Shown here: piece after piece, positions 51,243 to 61,996 of the stretch | Numbering within the stretch: the stretch's first letter is position 1 | How the letters are laid out: every line of letters begins with the position of its first letter | Origin: Leidyana gryllorum EB-2025a | Taxonomy: Eukaryota > Apicomplexa | NCBI GenBank assembly: GCA_048772705.1 | Contig: JBLWGC010000213.1 | Coordinates: forward strand, 1 to 64,000 | Direction of reading: 5' to 3' | Length of the DNA stretch: 64,000 bases | The notes under the pieces: model-generated | What the model was told of the DNA's origin: nothing | Seen by the model: the letters and a program-made list of their open reading frames with translations, nothing else | Databases searched by the model: none | Program-made: the position numbers and the translations under genes

Positions 51243-53032
51243 TTACATATCCATCTCTTTCATAGTCTCCTTCTCTGGAACTGTACAGATGGCTGCCTCT
51301 GTGGTACACATTAGCGACGCGACCGATGCCGCATCCGTAAGAGCCGTGAGTACCACTTTGGCGGGATCGAGAATGCCTGGAATGAAACGATCGGTAGTCA
51401 CTCGTCTCGCCAACCAATATATATATGAATACTCACCTTGTTTCAACATGTCAACATATTCCCCAGTATTGGCATCAAAGCCCTTTCCAAACTTGTGGTC
51501 TCTCAGCAAATTGCCAGCGACGATAGCCCCTTCGTGGCCGGCGTTGCTGCTAATGAGTTTGCAGGGGACAGCGCAAGCTTTGCGCACGATGCTGATCCCG
51601 GTGTCTTGATCGAGATTCTCGCCCTTGAGATCCTTGATAGCTTCAGCCGCGAATAGCAACGCAGTGCCTCCCCCCGGCAACACACCGCTCTCCACAGCAG
51701 CTCGGGTGGCGCAGAGCGCGTCATCCAACCGATCCTTCGCCTCAGCCACCTCCAACTCACTGCCACCGCCAACGTGGATGACTGCAACGCCGCCGCTCAA
51801 CTTGGCCAGCCGTTCCTGCAGTTTGACCTTCTCATATTCGGAAAGGTCGGAATCAGTTGTCAATTGATGCTTAATCATCTCGACCCGCTTGTGCATCTCT
51901 TTGGGGTTGGCGTCTCCTTCCATTACAATGGTCTGATCTTTGGACACTCTGACCTTCTTCGCTCGCCCCAGTTCGTTGGGCTTGAGTTGTTCCAATTTGG
52001 CTCCCGTCTCCCGACTGACCACAACCCCTCCAGTCAGAGCGGCCAGATCCTCCAGTTGTCGTTTGCGGTTGTCTCCGAATCCCGGTGCGCGGACAGCGCA
52101 CACTTTCAGGCCCGCGCGGAGGCGGTTGAGCACCAAAGTAGCCAGAAGATCGCCATCGATTTCCTCAGCCACTATCAGCAGCTCCGCGTTATTGGAAATG
52201 ATATATTCCAGGATGGGTACGAGTGACTGGATGTTGGAAAGCTTCTCGTCGGCGAGCAGAATGTAAGGGTTCTCGAGCTCACACTTGGAAGTCTTGTGGT
52301 CCGTGACGAAAAAGGAGGACACATAGCCTCTGTCAAACTCGTACCCATCGACCAAAACTAACTCATGTTGCAGCGATTTGCCTTCGCTCACAGTAATGGT
52401 TCCATCTCGGCCAACCTTCTCCATGGCATCGCTAATCAATTTCCCGATAACTTCGTCGCCATTGGCAGACACGCGGCCTACGTGATAAATATCCGCACTC
52501 TTAGTCACCGGCTGAGCCATCTGCTCCAGGTACCCCCGGACGGCTTCAGTCGCCTTCTTGATACCCCGCAACACTTCCATGGGGTTGAGACCGGCCGCCA
52601 CAGCCTCACAGCCTCCTTTATAAATCGCGCGGGCCAACACTGTGGCGGTGGTGGTTCCGTCGCCACTGGCGTCGTTGGCTGCCTGCGCCACTCCTTTGAT
52701 CAGAGCCGCCCCGAGATTCTGTTTGAAAACGACGCCTGTGTTACGCAAAGGCTTAATTGGTCACCTACTGGAAGTTTCTCAGGCAAGTCAACCGCCTTGG
52801 CCACAGTGACACCGTCTTTGGTAATCTTCGGAGGTCCATACGACTGCTCGATGATAACGTTGCGGCCGCGTGGGCCCAAAGTGGCTCCAACTGTGTCGGC
52901 GAGAAGATCGCATCCTCGCAGAATCTCCGCACGCGCGCCGGCACCGTGCCAAATCTGCTTAGAGGAGGCGAGGAATCGCGCAGCTCCCAGTGTCTGGGGG
53001 AAAGAACGACTGCATTGCTTTGAGAGACTCAT
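51243..53032 (-). CDS. HSP60: Mitochondrial chaperonin HSP60
   Basis: Three exons (53032-52769, 52718-51437, 51376-51243; introns 50 and 60 bp) give 559 residues. Cpn60 folds imported proteins in the mitochondrial matrix. A basic presequence ([20 protein letters not shown]) precedes the mature start. Signatures: [73 protein letters not shown] and [17 protein letters not shown]. The C-terminus ends KETMKEMDM and lacks the GGM repeat tail usual in group I chaperonins. A T6 tract (53048-53053) lies in the 29-bp gap to the divergent neighbour. Confidence 0.96.
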
Positions 53033-53061
53033 CGGATTCAGATACAATTTTTTGGGAACTG

Positions 53062-53373
53062 ATGGGGCTCACTGAGCTGGAAAGGCAAGTTCGCAAGCAG
53101 AACCGGAAACCAAGGAGGGATGTTGTCAAGGAGTGGGTTCAGAAGAACCACGCAGCCAAATTTGCGGGGAAGAAGGCAGCTGAGCAACCTGTTGGTGAGC
53201 TCAAGGCAGTCACCGTCCCTATAAAGAAGAAGGCTGCTCGCCTGGAGACCCTCGATCCCCTGTCTGAGACGGCGGCGAAAGTAGCCCTTTTCAGACAGCG
53301 GTTGAAAGAGAAGAGAGAGAAGAGAAAGCAGAAGCTCGATACTGAGCAATCCAATACTGGGAAACCCAACTAA
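53062..53373 (+). CDS. Small basic helical protein, unknown
   Basis: A single exon from the ATG at 53062 encodes 103 residues, strongly basic, with [20 protein letters not shown] at the N-terminus and a Lys/Arg-rich helix ([16 protein letters not shown]) near the end. It has no recognisable family. Size, charge and its place divergent to a highly expressed gene would suit a ribosome-associated or nucleolar protein, but this is only a guess. Its TAA stop overlaps the TAG of the kinase gene on the opposite strand within CTAA (53370-53373). Confidence 0.5.
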   Translation: MGLTELERQVRKQNRKPRRDVVKEWVQKNHAAKFAGKKAAEQPVGELKAVTVPIKKKAARLETLDPLSETAAKVALFRQRLKEKREKRKQKLDTEQSNTGKPN

Positions 53374-56193
53374 TCCCGCGAGACAGCTGTGGAAACACCG
53401 TCTTCAGTTGGCCGGGGACTTGACGTTTCACTTCGTTTGAGGAATTTGAGTAACTTGAGGGATACAGACCTTCTATGACTCCGCCGACTCGATTCCTCGG
53501 CGTCAGCCAGCACTTGAAATTCCTGTGAAATCGTCAAGAATACATTCAAACCCCTTTTCCTCACTCTATGCAACTCGGCAAACGTCGGCCTCCTACGAGC
53601 GTCAGAGTCGGTGCATCGACGGAATATATTGATCAGATCGGCTATAATAGAGCGAGTTGCTTGAAAATCACCTGCTTTTAAACCATATCAAACTCACGAG
53701 TTATTCGGGTCGTAGCCCTAGGAGTTCTGACTCTCAGCCGTCCAAAGCCGACTGCCGCACCTATAGTATGTGCTCTCAAATGCACAAGGGGTATTTCGTT
53801 AGTCATCATTTCCCTGTTCGACACGAAATGCTTCGATTCCCACCAAAGATGCCTCACCATAGCACCAGACCAAATGCGTACGTGTCTGAACTTCGCGTAT
53901 GGGCGTTCCCACGACATACTTCGGGAGCCATCCAATGTGGCGTGCCGACTTCGTGTCCGACTTCATACGCCTGTCATAAGCTTCACATGCAATAGCCCGC
54001 TTTCCAACTCACCGCGTCCTGCATCGACAGCAAGTTTTCCACTACTCCGCATTGGCCGCCTAACGCGGGAGCTAAAAGGAAGGACTTGGCCAGCCCGAAG
54101 TCACAGATCTTCGCCAAGTAGTGCGGCTGACCGTCCTGCCGAGCTTTACTTTACCAAACTCCCATCTATAACGATCCGTTCACCTTATCCTGAGAAATCT
54201 TGAGTAATACATTACTAGACTTCAGGTCGCAATGTAGAATATTTTCATTGTGCAGGTACTCCATGGCTGCACACACGTGCTGAGCCTGAGTCAAGGACCG
54301 ATTGGTATTCCCACTTTGGCTATTGACACGATTGCAGCTCGGCTCAGACGTTCCCGCCGCCGGTGGAGGAGATCCAATAGTGAACCGTCTGGTATATATT
54401 CAGTCAGCAGGAGCTAAAAGAGGATTATGACCACCCAGCCATTGATGGCGAACTCACAGGTCGTGGCCGTCGCAAGCAGACCCCCCACAGCATGGTGATA
54501 TTTGGGTGACGCAGTGCTGCAAGTAGGCTCAGCTCATTCGCGAACTCTTTGAGGGCTCGCACTTGCTGATACGAAACTGCAGATTGACTGGCGATATCAA
54601 ACCCACGAAGGCACTTAAGCACTCACATGACGAAGTTCGGAAACTCATAAAATCACGTTTGAGCTCCTTGCCCGCGACCAGAATATGCATTGCACTGGAT
54701 TTGAAGAGATCCACTCTCCCGAAACCTGATCGAAGACGTTAATCCTATGTCGAGAGAAATGGGGGGGTATATAGCACTCACCCCCTTGACCCAAATGTTG
54801 TTCGAGCTTCAAGTCGTTCACATCAAACAGATATCGACGCAGTTCCGGGATGCCTCCAGCGACCGCCCGGAAGATGTCGAGGGTAGGATCATCGGGTGGA
54901 CCTTCTTGGGAACCGGGGGGTACAATGTCACGAATTCTCTCTTTACGACGGTATTCCAACTTCACCCTGAGGCGCAGAACTACTCGAGCTCGGAAGGGAT
55001 TGAGAGGCACTCACAGTTCCTGACAACCGGTTAGGAAGAACCACGCTAAAGGCTCTTCAATCTCGAGCTCTTCGCAGACCACTTGCACCCCTTCGCGTTC
55101 ATCGAAGGTCTCTATGCGCTCTCTTTCAGCACCACACAATCGTAACAAAGCGAGAAGAGCTTCGCCGTCCAACTGGTGGGACTCTACCACAGGACACATC
55201 TGTTCGGCAATTCCTAGTGCTCCCATGAGAGTCTTCACATGTGCAGTGGTCCAGGTTGCGATCCTGGAATGAGCTGCGTCTGGGGGGAGTTGTTTGCTCA
55301 CCCTCGGGAGGCAACAGCGGCACACGCACTCTTGACTCGTGCAGAACGAGGTCGTCGCAAATCGGAAAGAATGGGAGTGGACCCTCTCCGCGACAATCTA
55401 CCACTCAACCGACGTACTCGAGAGTTGACTGATCGATGTACTGGGGTATTGCCTTCGTGGGACAAACGCACAAATCCATCGGACGCTTCCGAGGGTAAAG
55501 GAGTCATTGGCAGGAGTTCATCTAGGGGTGCACGACTCGTTCGCTTGTTCTGCTCAGGATCTCTCTCATCGTTCCACTTGCTTACAGCAGCGTGTGACTC
55601 GGCATAAACCTTTCCGGAGCGGTGATCGAACACAAGTGAGGCGCCTTTGGGGCGGCTACCATCAAAGAGGGCCAAAACGGTGCGCTTCGCGGTACTGACT
55701 TTGCCGAATCCTTGCCTGTGGGTGGCAGCTTTTGTGCAGCTCACACCCTTTGGTGGGCTCACCGTCGTCCACGATGGAAGAAGCCAGTGTACCGTTCGTT
55801 CGCATCCCCAATGGTCGTACAGAAGCCGTGCAGTTTATCGTTCAGCCAGGTTCCAGCCAGGCATTGATCCTCAGATTCACGAAACGTTCCATATCCGTGT
55901 TTGTGCCCCGCTTTCCAATGACTTGGGAGTTGATAGGATGTGTTCAAGATCCACTTGATGCACTCACCCTTCATAAGTAGGCACCATATAGGACGCGCGG
56001 TCAGACCCCGGTTTGCCTTCCTTTTGGGCTTGTTGTACGATCGATACATAGAAGTACCTGAAGCGATCTTTGCCTATTCCAGCCCGACAAACCTATAAGA
56101 TTACCTTCCCCATCCGTTTCGAGTGGTGTCTTCAGTTTCCCCTTCGTATATATCGCCATTAGAATATGTTATGCGTACAAGTGCACTCTTCAT
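53370..56193 (-). CDS. MORN-SAM-TKL protein kinase fusion
   Basis: Fifteen exons, all phase-consistent, give 733 residues: 56193-56105, 56057-55968, 55921-55763, 55715-55302, 55263-55015, 54966-54782, 54725-54627, 54576-54458, 54413-54330, 54285-54184, 54135-54013, 53970-53858, 53813-53698, 53671-53565, 53522-53370. MORN repeats lie at residues 10-120 (DIYEGETEDTTRNGWG, YEGHWKAGHKHGYGTF, LAGTWLNDKLHGF, YTGFFHRGRRQGFG). A SAM domain is near 254-315 (WTTAHVKTLMGALGI...LDGEALLALLRL). The tyrosine-kinase-like domain is near 370-680: GQGGFGRV, lysine in VAGKELK, RHPNITMLWG, ILHCDLKSSN (HCD, non-RD), ICDFGLAK, GTPHWMAPEV, SDTYAFGLVLWEMM and RRRPTF. MORN repeats often bind lipids or membranes; SAM domains oligomerise. 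Exon 14 could also start at 53659. Confidence 0.82.
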
Positions 56194-56250
56194 GCCAGAC
56201 CGAAAAATGGGTAAGTTGTGGTCCAAAAGACCTTTCAAAAAAGCACCACA
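56194..56250. promoter_or_regulatory. 57-bp gap between kinase and XRN2 starts
   Basis: The interval between divergent ATGs contains CTTTCAAAAAAGC (A6 at 56237-56242) close to the XRN2 start, and GACCGAAAAATGG on the other side. Confidence 0.45.
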
Positions 56251-59200
56251 ATGGGGGTGCCTACCTTCTACCGATGGCTGTGTACCAAGTAAGTCAAACC
56301 GATGCCTCTCCAATATGCTCTCTGGCCTTCTAATATAGGTACCCGAAGGTGGTGAAAGATGCAGTCGAGGAGAAGGAGGTGCTGGACGAGTCAGGGCAGG
56401 TCTTTGTGACCGCTGATTTGTCAGGGCCGAACCCAAATCAAATCGAGTTCGACAACCTGTATGTGGACATGAATGGCGTGGTTCATCCCTGTTGCCATCC
56501 CGAAGATGCTCCGGCACCAACAAGCGAAGCCGAAATGTTCTCAAACCTCTGTGATTACCTCGATAGGATTGTGAATATTGTTCGGCCCCGTAAGCTCATT
56601 TACTTTGCGCTGGACGGAGTCGCTCCACGGGCCAAGATGAACCAGCAGCGATCGAGACGTTTCAAGGCCGCCAGTGAAGCCGAAGCGTCTGAGGTGGCGT
56701 ACGAGGAATTAAAAGCGGAGTTCGCAGCTCAAGGTCGAGAATTAGGACCTTCCAACAAACGGTGGGACAGCAACTGCATCACGCCCGGAACACCTTTCAT
56801 GGACCGGCTGGCTCAAGTCTTACGCTTCTATGTAGCGAAGCGAATGTCGGAGTCTTCCTACTGGCGCAGCCTTGCTGTCCTGCTCTCCGACTCCAACCGT
56901 CCGGGGGAAGGAGAACACAAAGTCATGGCCTTTGTTCGTGGACAGCGCCAACAACCGGGCTACGATCCCAACACCAAACACTGTATGCACGGCATGGACG
57001 CAGATCTCATCATGTTGGGTCTGAGTACTCACGAAGCACATTTCTACATTGTCCGTGAGATTGTTACCGAAAATCGAGATACACAAAGGTGTCTCCGCTG
57101 CGGTGCCACCAACCACTCAACTGCTGACCACAAAGGTCCTGGTGAAGAGGCGCCCAAAGTTGACATTAGGCAGAATCCTGACGCTATTGCAACTTATGGA
57201 TCTTTCCGAGCCACTTGGAAACCTTTGCAGTTCCTGCAGCTTCCCGTCTTGCGCGAGTACATGGACGCTGAGTTCCAATGGGGTTCCAATGAGTTGTTGA
57301 CTCAAGACCCGGAGTCCGGCAACTTGGTCAAAGTACCCACCAATCTCGAGAGACACATTGACGACTTTGTCCTGATGTGTTTCTTCGTCGGAAATGACTT
57401 CTTGCCCCACCTTCCGAGCCTCTCCATCGCTAAGGGATCGATCGATCAGATGATCACTCTCTACAAAGCAGTATACCCCACTCTTGGAGACTATCTCACT
57501 GATGCTGGCAAACTCAACCTCGAACCCCTCAAACGATTCACTTCCTTCCTTGCCGCTGTTGAGCCCAATGTCTTGCGCTATGATTGGCAACGCAAGGAAC
57601 GACAAAAACACCAAAGAGAGGAGAATGAAGCACAAAGAGGACGTAAACGCGGACCCCGAGCCTTTCAAAACGACAATGCTCGGGAACCACCTGCGAAAGC
57701 TCCTCGCACAGGCACTGAGGAAGGCACACAATCGGCCACCGCCACCCCAGCGCAGGGTCGCCCCCGTCGGGATTCCGATAGTATGACAGTGGAAAGTGAA
57801 GATAGCCTCAGTTCGACTTCGGTCGCTCCGGATTCGAGCCCCCTCCAGGTGCCTAAAGTCTATACTCACCGACAAAACGTTGATGATTGGAAAGCGGAGC
57901 TGAAGAAAAAGCTGGCAGCGCAGCTTGAGGTCAAGGAACCGGTCGACAATGTTCAGCTTGGAGACGGTGACATGGCTGAAGGTCGTTTGCGCTACTACAG
58001 AATCAAATTCGAGCTCCCAGAATGCGCGAATGTCGACTCCTTCGCCGCACAGGTCGCAAAACACTTTGTTCGAGGCCTCCAGTGGGTACTGTTGTACTAT
58101 TACCAGGGCGTTCCTAGCTGGGACTGGTACTTCCCGTATCATTATGCTCCTCTGGCCGTTGACATCCACAAGTACGGTTTCGATGGAAACTTCTTGCTGG
58201 CTCCATTTGAGCAAGGACATCCATTCTCGCCGCTCGAGCAGCTGATGGCGAATCTTCCACCGCGCTCTGCCAAATTCCTCCCGGAATGCCTGGCGCAGCT
58301 GATGACTGATCCAAATTCAGAAATTGCTGATTTCTACCCCCTTAAATTCAAGGAAGATCAGGATGGAAAGCGGTAAGTATCTTTGAAACATTTCCTGTGT
58401 GTGTGCGCGCGTGCGCTGTGGCGGCGTGTAACAATATCCTGACCGCTGTCAAAAGCTTTGAGGCATTTACTCACTTTGGCATCTTTAGGTTCAAATGGCA
58501 ATGGGTTGCCTTACTTCCTTTCATTGATCCGGCGCGTCTCAAGGCTGCGATGCAAAAGGTTATTAACCAGCTGACGCCAGTTGAAGTGCGACGAAACACG
58601 CATGGCCAAGAATATCTGTTTGCCGCTGATCCGCATCCGCTGGCCGCAGTGATCGAAAAAGTTCACACGCGAAGCGATAACTCTGAATGGACAGAGGTAA
58701 AGTGATGATGAGTATGATGTGTCTACATTTCTGATCACTTGCAGTTGAAGACATCTGGACTATTTGGCACAATAGCTAGAGTTGACAAGAACAGCTTCAA
58801 GAAGGGGTCACAAATCCTGGTTGATTGTGGTAAGATCATTGTTTGGGATTTTCTTGTTCTCATCACATGTTCAGATGGATTCCCTGCGTTTGTAGCCAAC
58901 TGCAGTGTTGCCTCATACGAGCAGCCCTCATCGGTACGTCACAAAGTTGAGGTATTGGAAGGAGCTGTACCTCCTCCTCCTGCGCTGGACGATCGGGATC
59001 GCATGTTGGAGGAAGGGCCTGGTAACAAGTTCAACTGCAAAGTCGCGAAGAGAATGATACTGCAAGTTGTGGGAGGTCCCCACTTTGAACGGTGGAGGGA
59101 GCAGGAGCGCAGAGAGTTAGACAACATGCGTTCCCATTTCCAGCGTGTCCGTACGGAGGAGAGATACACAGAGGAAGTTATTTACGGGGCAAATCACGCC

Positions 59201-59608
59201 AACCCGTTGTTGGGCAACTCTTCGCCACCCCGCGGGGGAGAAGGAGGAGGGTCAAATACCCGCTATCCCCCGCCGTGGGCCCGCAACTCGCAACAACACG
59301 GGAATCAAGGCCGTCCCCAATCGTTTGGCGACCGAGGCGAATCTCGTCGCGAAGACTATCAGCGACACTCTTTCGGCGGTGGTCCCAGTCACCATCACTA
59401 CCCAGGCCCCCCACCGAATTATCACCACGGCGGAGACGGTGGTCGGCCCCGGTATGACGATCGTCCTCCGCGGTACGACCCTCACCATGAAGACAGGCGG
59501 AGGGGAGATGGGGAACAGGGTGAGTACCGTAGAGATTACCACCGGCCTCACTCGTGGGGCGGACGCAACAATAACAACAACAACAACAATCGTCAGCACC
59601 ATCGGTGA
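56251..59608 (+). CDS. XRN2: Nuclear 5'-3' exoribonuclease XRN2/Rat1
   Basis: Five exons (56251-56288, 56339-58372, 58489-58696, 58745-58829, 58875-59608) give 1032 residues; human XRN2 has 950. The enzyme degrades 5'-monophosphate RNA and drives transcription termination. MGVPTFYRWLCTKYP is the invariant start. Then come YVDMNGVVHPCCHPED, DGVAPRAKMNQQRSRRF, PGTPFMDRLA, DSNRPGEGEHKVM, MDADLIMLGLSTHE, a C-x2-C-x4-H-x4-H finger, and FVGNDFLPHLPSL with its active-site acids. The second half has GLQWVLLYYYQGVPSWDWYFPYHYAP. The C-terminus is Gly/His/Arg-rich and ends in an asparagine run. Intron 2 (116 bp) is GT/GC-rich. XRN2 is favoured over XRN1 by the start, length and zinc finger. Confidence 0.93.
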
Positions 59609-60024
59609 TACAAGGCCGCGCACGATAGTTGTGACTAGACTACTGAATCTCGCCGTGACAACACACACACACACACAGACTGCTTCACTACACCACCCAT
59701 GCCTCTGCGACCAACCTTATCCGTACACCTACCCCTTCTGTCTTTGTATCTACCCACCCATTCGAGACCGTCTTCAGTGTATGGCCGTTTGTAACCAGTT
59801 GCTCGTGAATGGTCGAGCACTGGCTTAAGTCGCACCACGAAATCATTCATTCTTGGGCTTTGATGGAAGGTCAAGAGCGTGTGTTGAGCGCTTTTGATCT
59901 GAGAAGTCAAGCCCTGTTGTCATATCGAGTCCTTCAAGGAAAGTTGAAGCTAGATAGTTTTGGACCAGTCATCGGTTTAGGAGCGGACGTTCATCTCTTT
60001 AAATATACAGGAAGGGTGAGTGAT
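59609..60024. other. Intergenic, CA repeat
   Basis: The region between the XRN2 stop and the proteasome beta3 stop has an (AC)n run at about 59660-59678. A plus-strand frame from 59809 reads smoothly for 70 codons but then runs into sequence antisense to beta3. No gene is claimed. Confidence 0.4.
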
Positions 60025-60893
60025 CTAATCCATTCGGGACTTGATATGTCTGGTTATGACTTCGGTCGGGGTGCTGCGGAAAGATTTGTAGTGGGTGGCA
60101 TGCGAAGGTGTGGGCAGCTTACATTACATGAATCACTGCTCCCCAGCCGGAAAAGCAGTCTCTGTCGATACTCGATAACAGACACTGACTGCAGGTTTCG
60201 AATAGCTCATCAGGATTCTACAATTAATGGTTGACTAGCAATTGAGGTCCCTTAACGCACCATGTCTGGTCTCCACAAGGCTTCACAAGTTCCCAACAGT
60301 TGTTCTTGGGCGCTTCCAACCACAGCAAATTGCTCACACTCATCGGGTGTCCCCAACAGATCGAATGCGAAGATCTTTGGCTCATCGTTCTCGTCCAAAC
60401 CAGCCACAATAGGGTTCACGAACCTGCGCCAAGTCGAGTGTGATCCATTCAGGGCCGAGCGAGTGCAGTGAAGAAGGGGGTGGGGTAAGCAGAGTGCATC
60501 GAGATTGATGTTGGGGGTAAAGGGTAACCAAGTAGACTTACCAAGGCCCAAATCGTCGCTTGTACAGCATATTCCCTACAAACTTGCCGATAGTGCCCAC
60601 TTTCATTTGTCGGTCTTCACGCAGAGTGAAGAGATTGTTGTGGAAACGTAGTGTTCTGTGCAGGGTTTGGACATCAGTGGCGAACCCGCCACTCCCAAAG
60701 TAGGTTCTATCAGTGATAGGATAAACCTTCTCGAAGTTCATTTCGATTGTGGCCAGTTGATTGGAGCCTAATCGTTTATCAGAGCCGATGGCTACACATC
60801 CCTTCCCGACCATCGCTATAACAGCACCGCCATTATAATCCATAATAGACTGGAAAGTGCGGCATTAGGGCCCAAAGATGCGTTACCTACCAT
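60025..60893 (-). CDS. PSMB3: Proteasome subunit beta type-3
   Basis: Five exons (60893-60891, 60849-60542, 60423-60261, 60217-60123, 60073-60025) give 205 residues, exactly the human length. Beta3 is a non-catalytic subunit of the 20S core. MSIMDYNGGAVIAM matches human MSIMSYNGGAVMAM. Further matches: FGSGGFATDVQTLHRTLRF, LLYKRRFGPW-like NMLYKRRFGPW, FDLLGTPDECEQF, NPDELFETCSQCLLSSIDRD and the C-terminal TRHIKSRMD. The first exon contains only the ATG. Introns are 41, 118, 43 and 49 bp. The precise match at every junction makes this model firm. Confidence 0.95.
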
Positions 60894-61014
60894 TGTGTGG
60901 AGGTGATGGAAGTTGGGGATATATGGTCAGAAAGAAATTTTTACACAAGAACGCGAACGCTACGTGAGGATGGGAGGGAATGGGCCTGCCAGGATGCTAT
61001 GCCATGAAAAAAGG

Positions 61015-61779
61015 CTACACATCGATTTTCAGCTTGTCAGCAATGTCCACATGCGCTACCACCTGAGAGGGGTCGTTGATTTCTGAGTCTAGGTATTGCA
61101 CGTACCTCCTGAAACTCTTTGAAACTGATCATGCCATCACCGTCCTTGTCGGCTTGGAGAATGGTGCGATCCACCAGTTGCTGTAACTGCACCCCAACAC
61201 AGTGCCTGCCTCGTTGTGTGTGTATCACTCACCTGGCTATCGTTGAGATTGTTGCCGACCATCATTTTCATGACCGAAAAGAGCTCTCCATTGGATATGT
61301 AGCCATCCTTGTTTACATCGTAGATATCAAAGGCAAACTTGGTTTTCTGATATTCGTCCGTTCCGGCCGTTAGTTTCGCTGTTACGACCAGATGTGTCTG
61401 TCAAGGAGACGCGCACCAGCACAAACTCACCTAACCCGACCAAGAACTCCACAAAGGATACTTTTCCATCCTCGTTGGTGTCGAAGATCGAAATTACTCG
61501 TTTAACCAGGGGGTTCTGTTGACAAAGGTTGTTTAGGCCGCAATAACGCGATAATAACTCACATCGGCAATCTCTGGCACTTCGAAGAGCTCGTGGGGGT
61601 CCAACTCGCCATTTTGATTGGTGTCGAGTGCTTTGAAGCGTTTGTATATCCGCTTGATATCCTTTTCTGAGAACTTTGCAGACTGCACGAGTTCCTTCTG
61701 TTCAGCGGGAGTTAACTGTCCTTGTGCGTTCCTGACGAAAGAGCAATGACGGCTGTGTCAGACAGCTCTCCTACCCCAT
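61015..61779 (-). CDS. CNB: Calcineurin regulatory subunit B
   Basis: Six exons (61779-61775, 61731-61563, 61515-61431, 61378-61233, 61186-61106, 61062-61015; introns 43-52 bp) give 177 residues. Calcineurin B binds Ca2+ and activates the PP2B phosphatase. It starts MGNAQG, an N-myristoylation site. Four intact EF-hand loops are visible: [36 protein letters not shown] and [12 protein letters not shown]. Conserved [14 protein letters not shown] and [19 protein letters not shown] distinguish it from calmodulin. Exon 1 is just 5 bp (ATG GG). The catalytic A subunit is not in the window. Confidence 0.95.
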
Positions 61780-61996
61780 GGTGTGATCTGCTGCTCACGG
61801 CCCACTTCTACTGCACGCGTCCAGGCATACCAAATTTTTCATGCCCCCCACGATCGCACAAGACCCTCTGCTTGGCGTAGGAGCAGATCTAGTAGGGGTT
61901 TGGGGGTGCAGAGACATGATTTGCAGGGGTTGCGTGATGGCAGTTGGCACAACAAGGGGTAAGTACAGGTAAAAATAAATTTGGTGGCCCAAGACG
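61780..61996. promoter_or_regulatory. Divergent 5' region of CNB and right-edge gene
   Basis: This 217-bp interval separates divergent ATGs. It contains AAAAATAAATTTGG near 61970 and GAAAAATTTGG near 61835 in opposite orientation, similar A/T tracts facing each gene. Confidence 0.4.

Noticed and set aside
55298-55762. Separate minus-strand gene starting at a GTG
   Set aside because: There is no ATG; instead the frame joins in phase to the MORN exons upstream and the SAM exon downstream, so it is exon 4 of the fusion gene.
59809-60234. Plus-strand 141-codon frame
   Set aside because: Its second half is antisense to the last two exons of proteasome beta3; the first half alone has no support.
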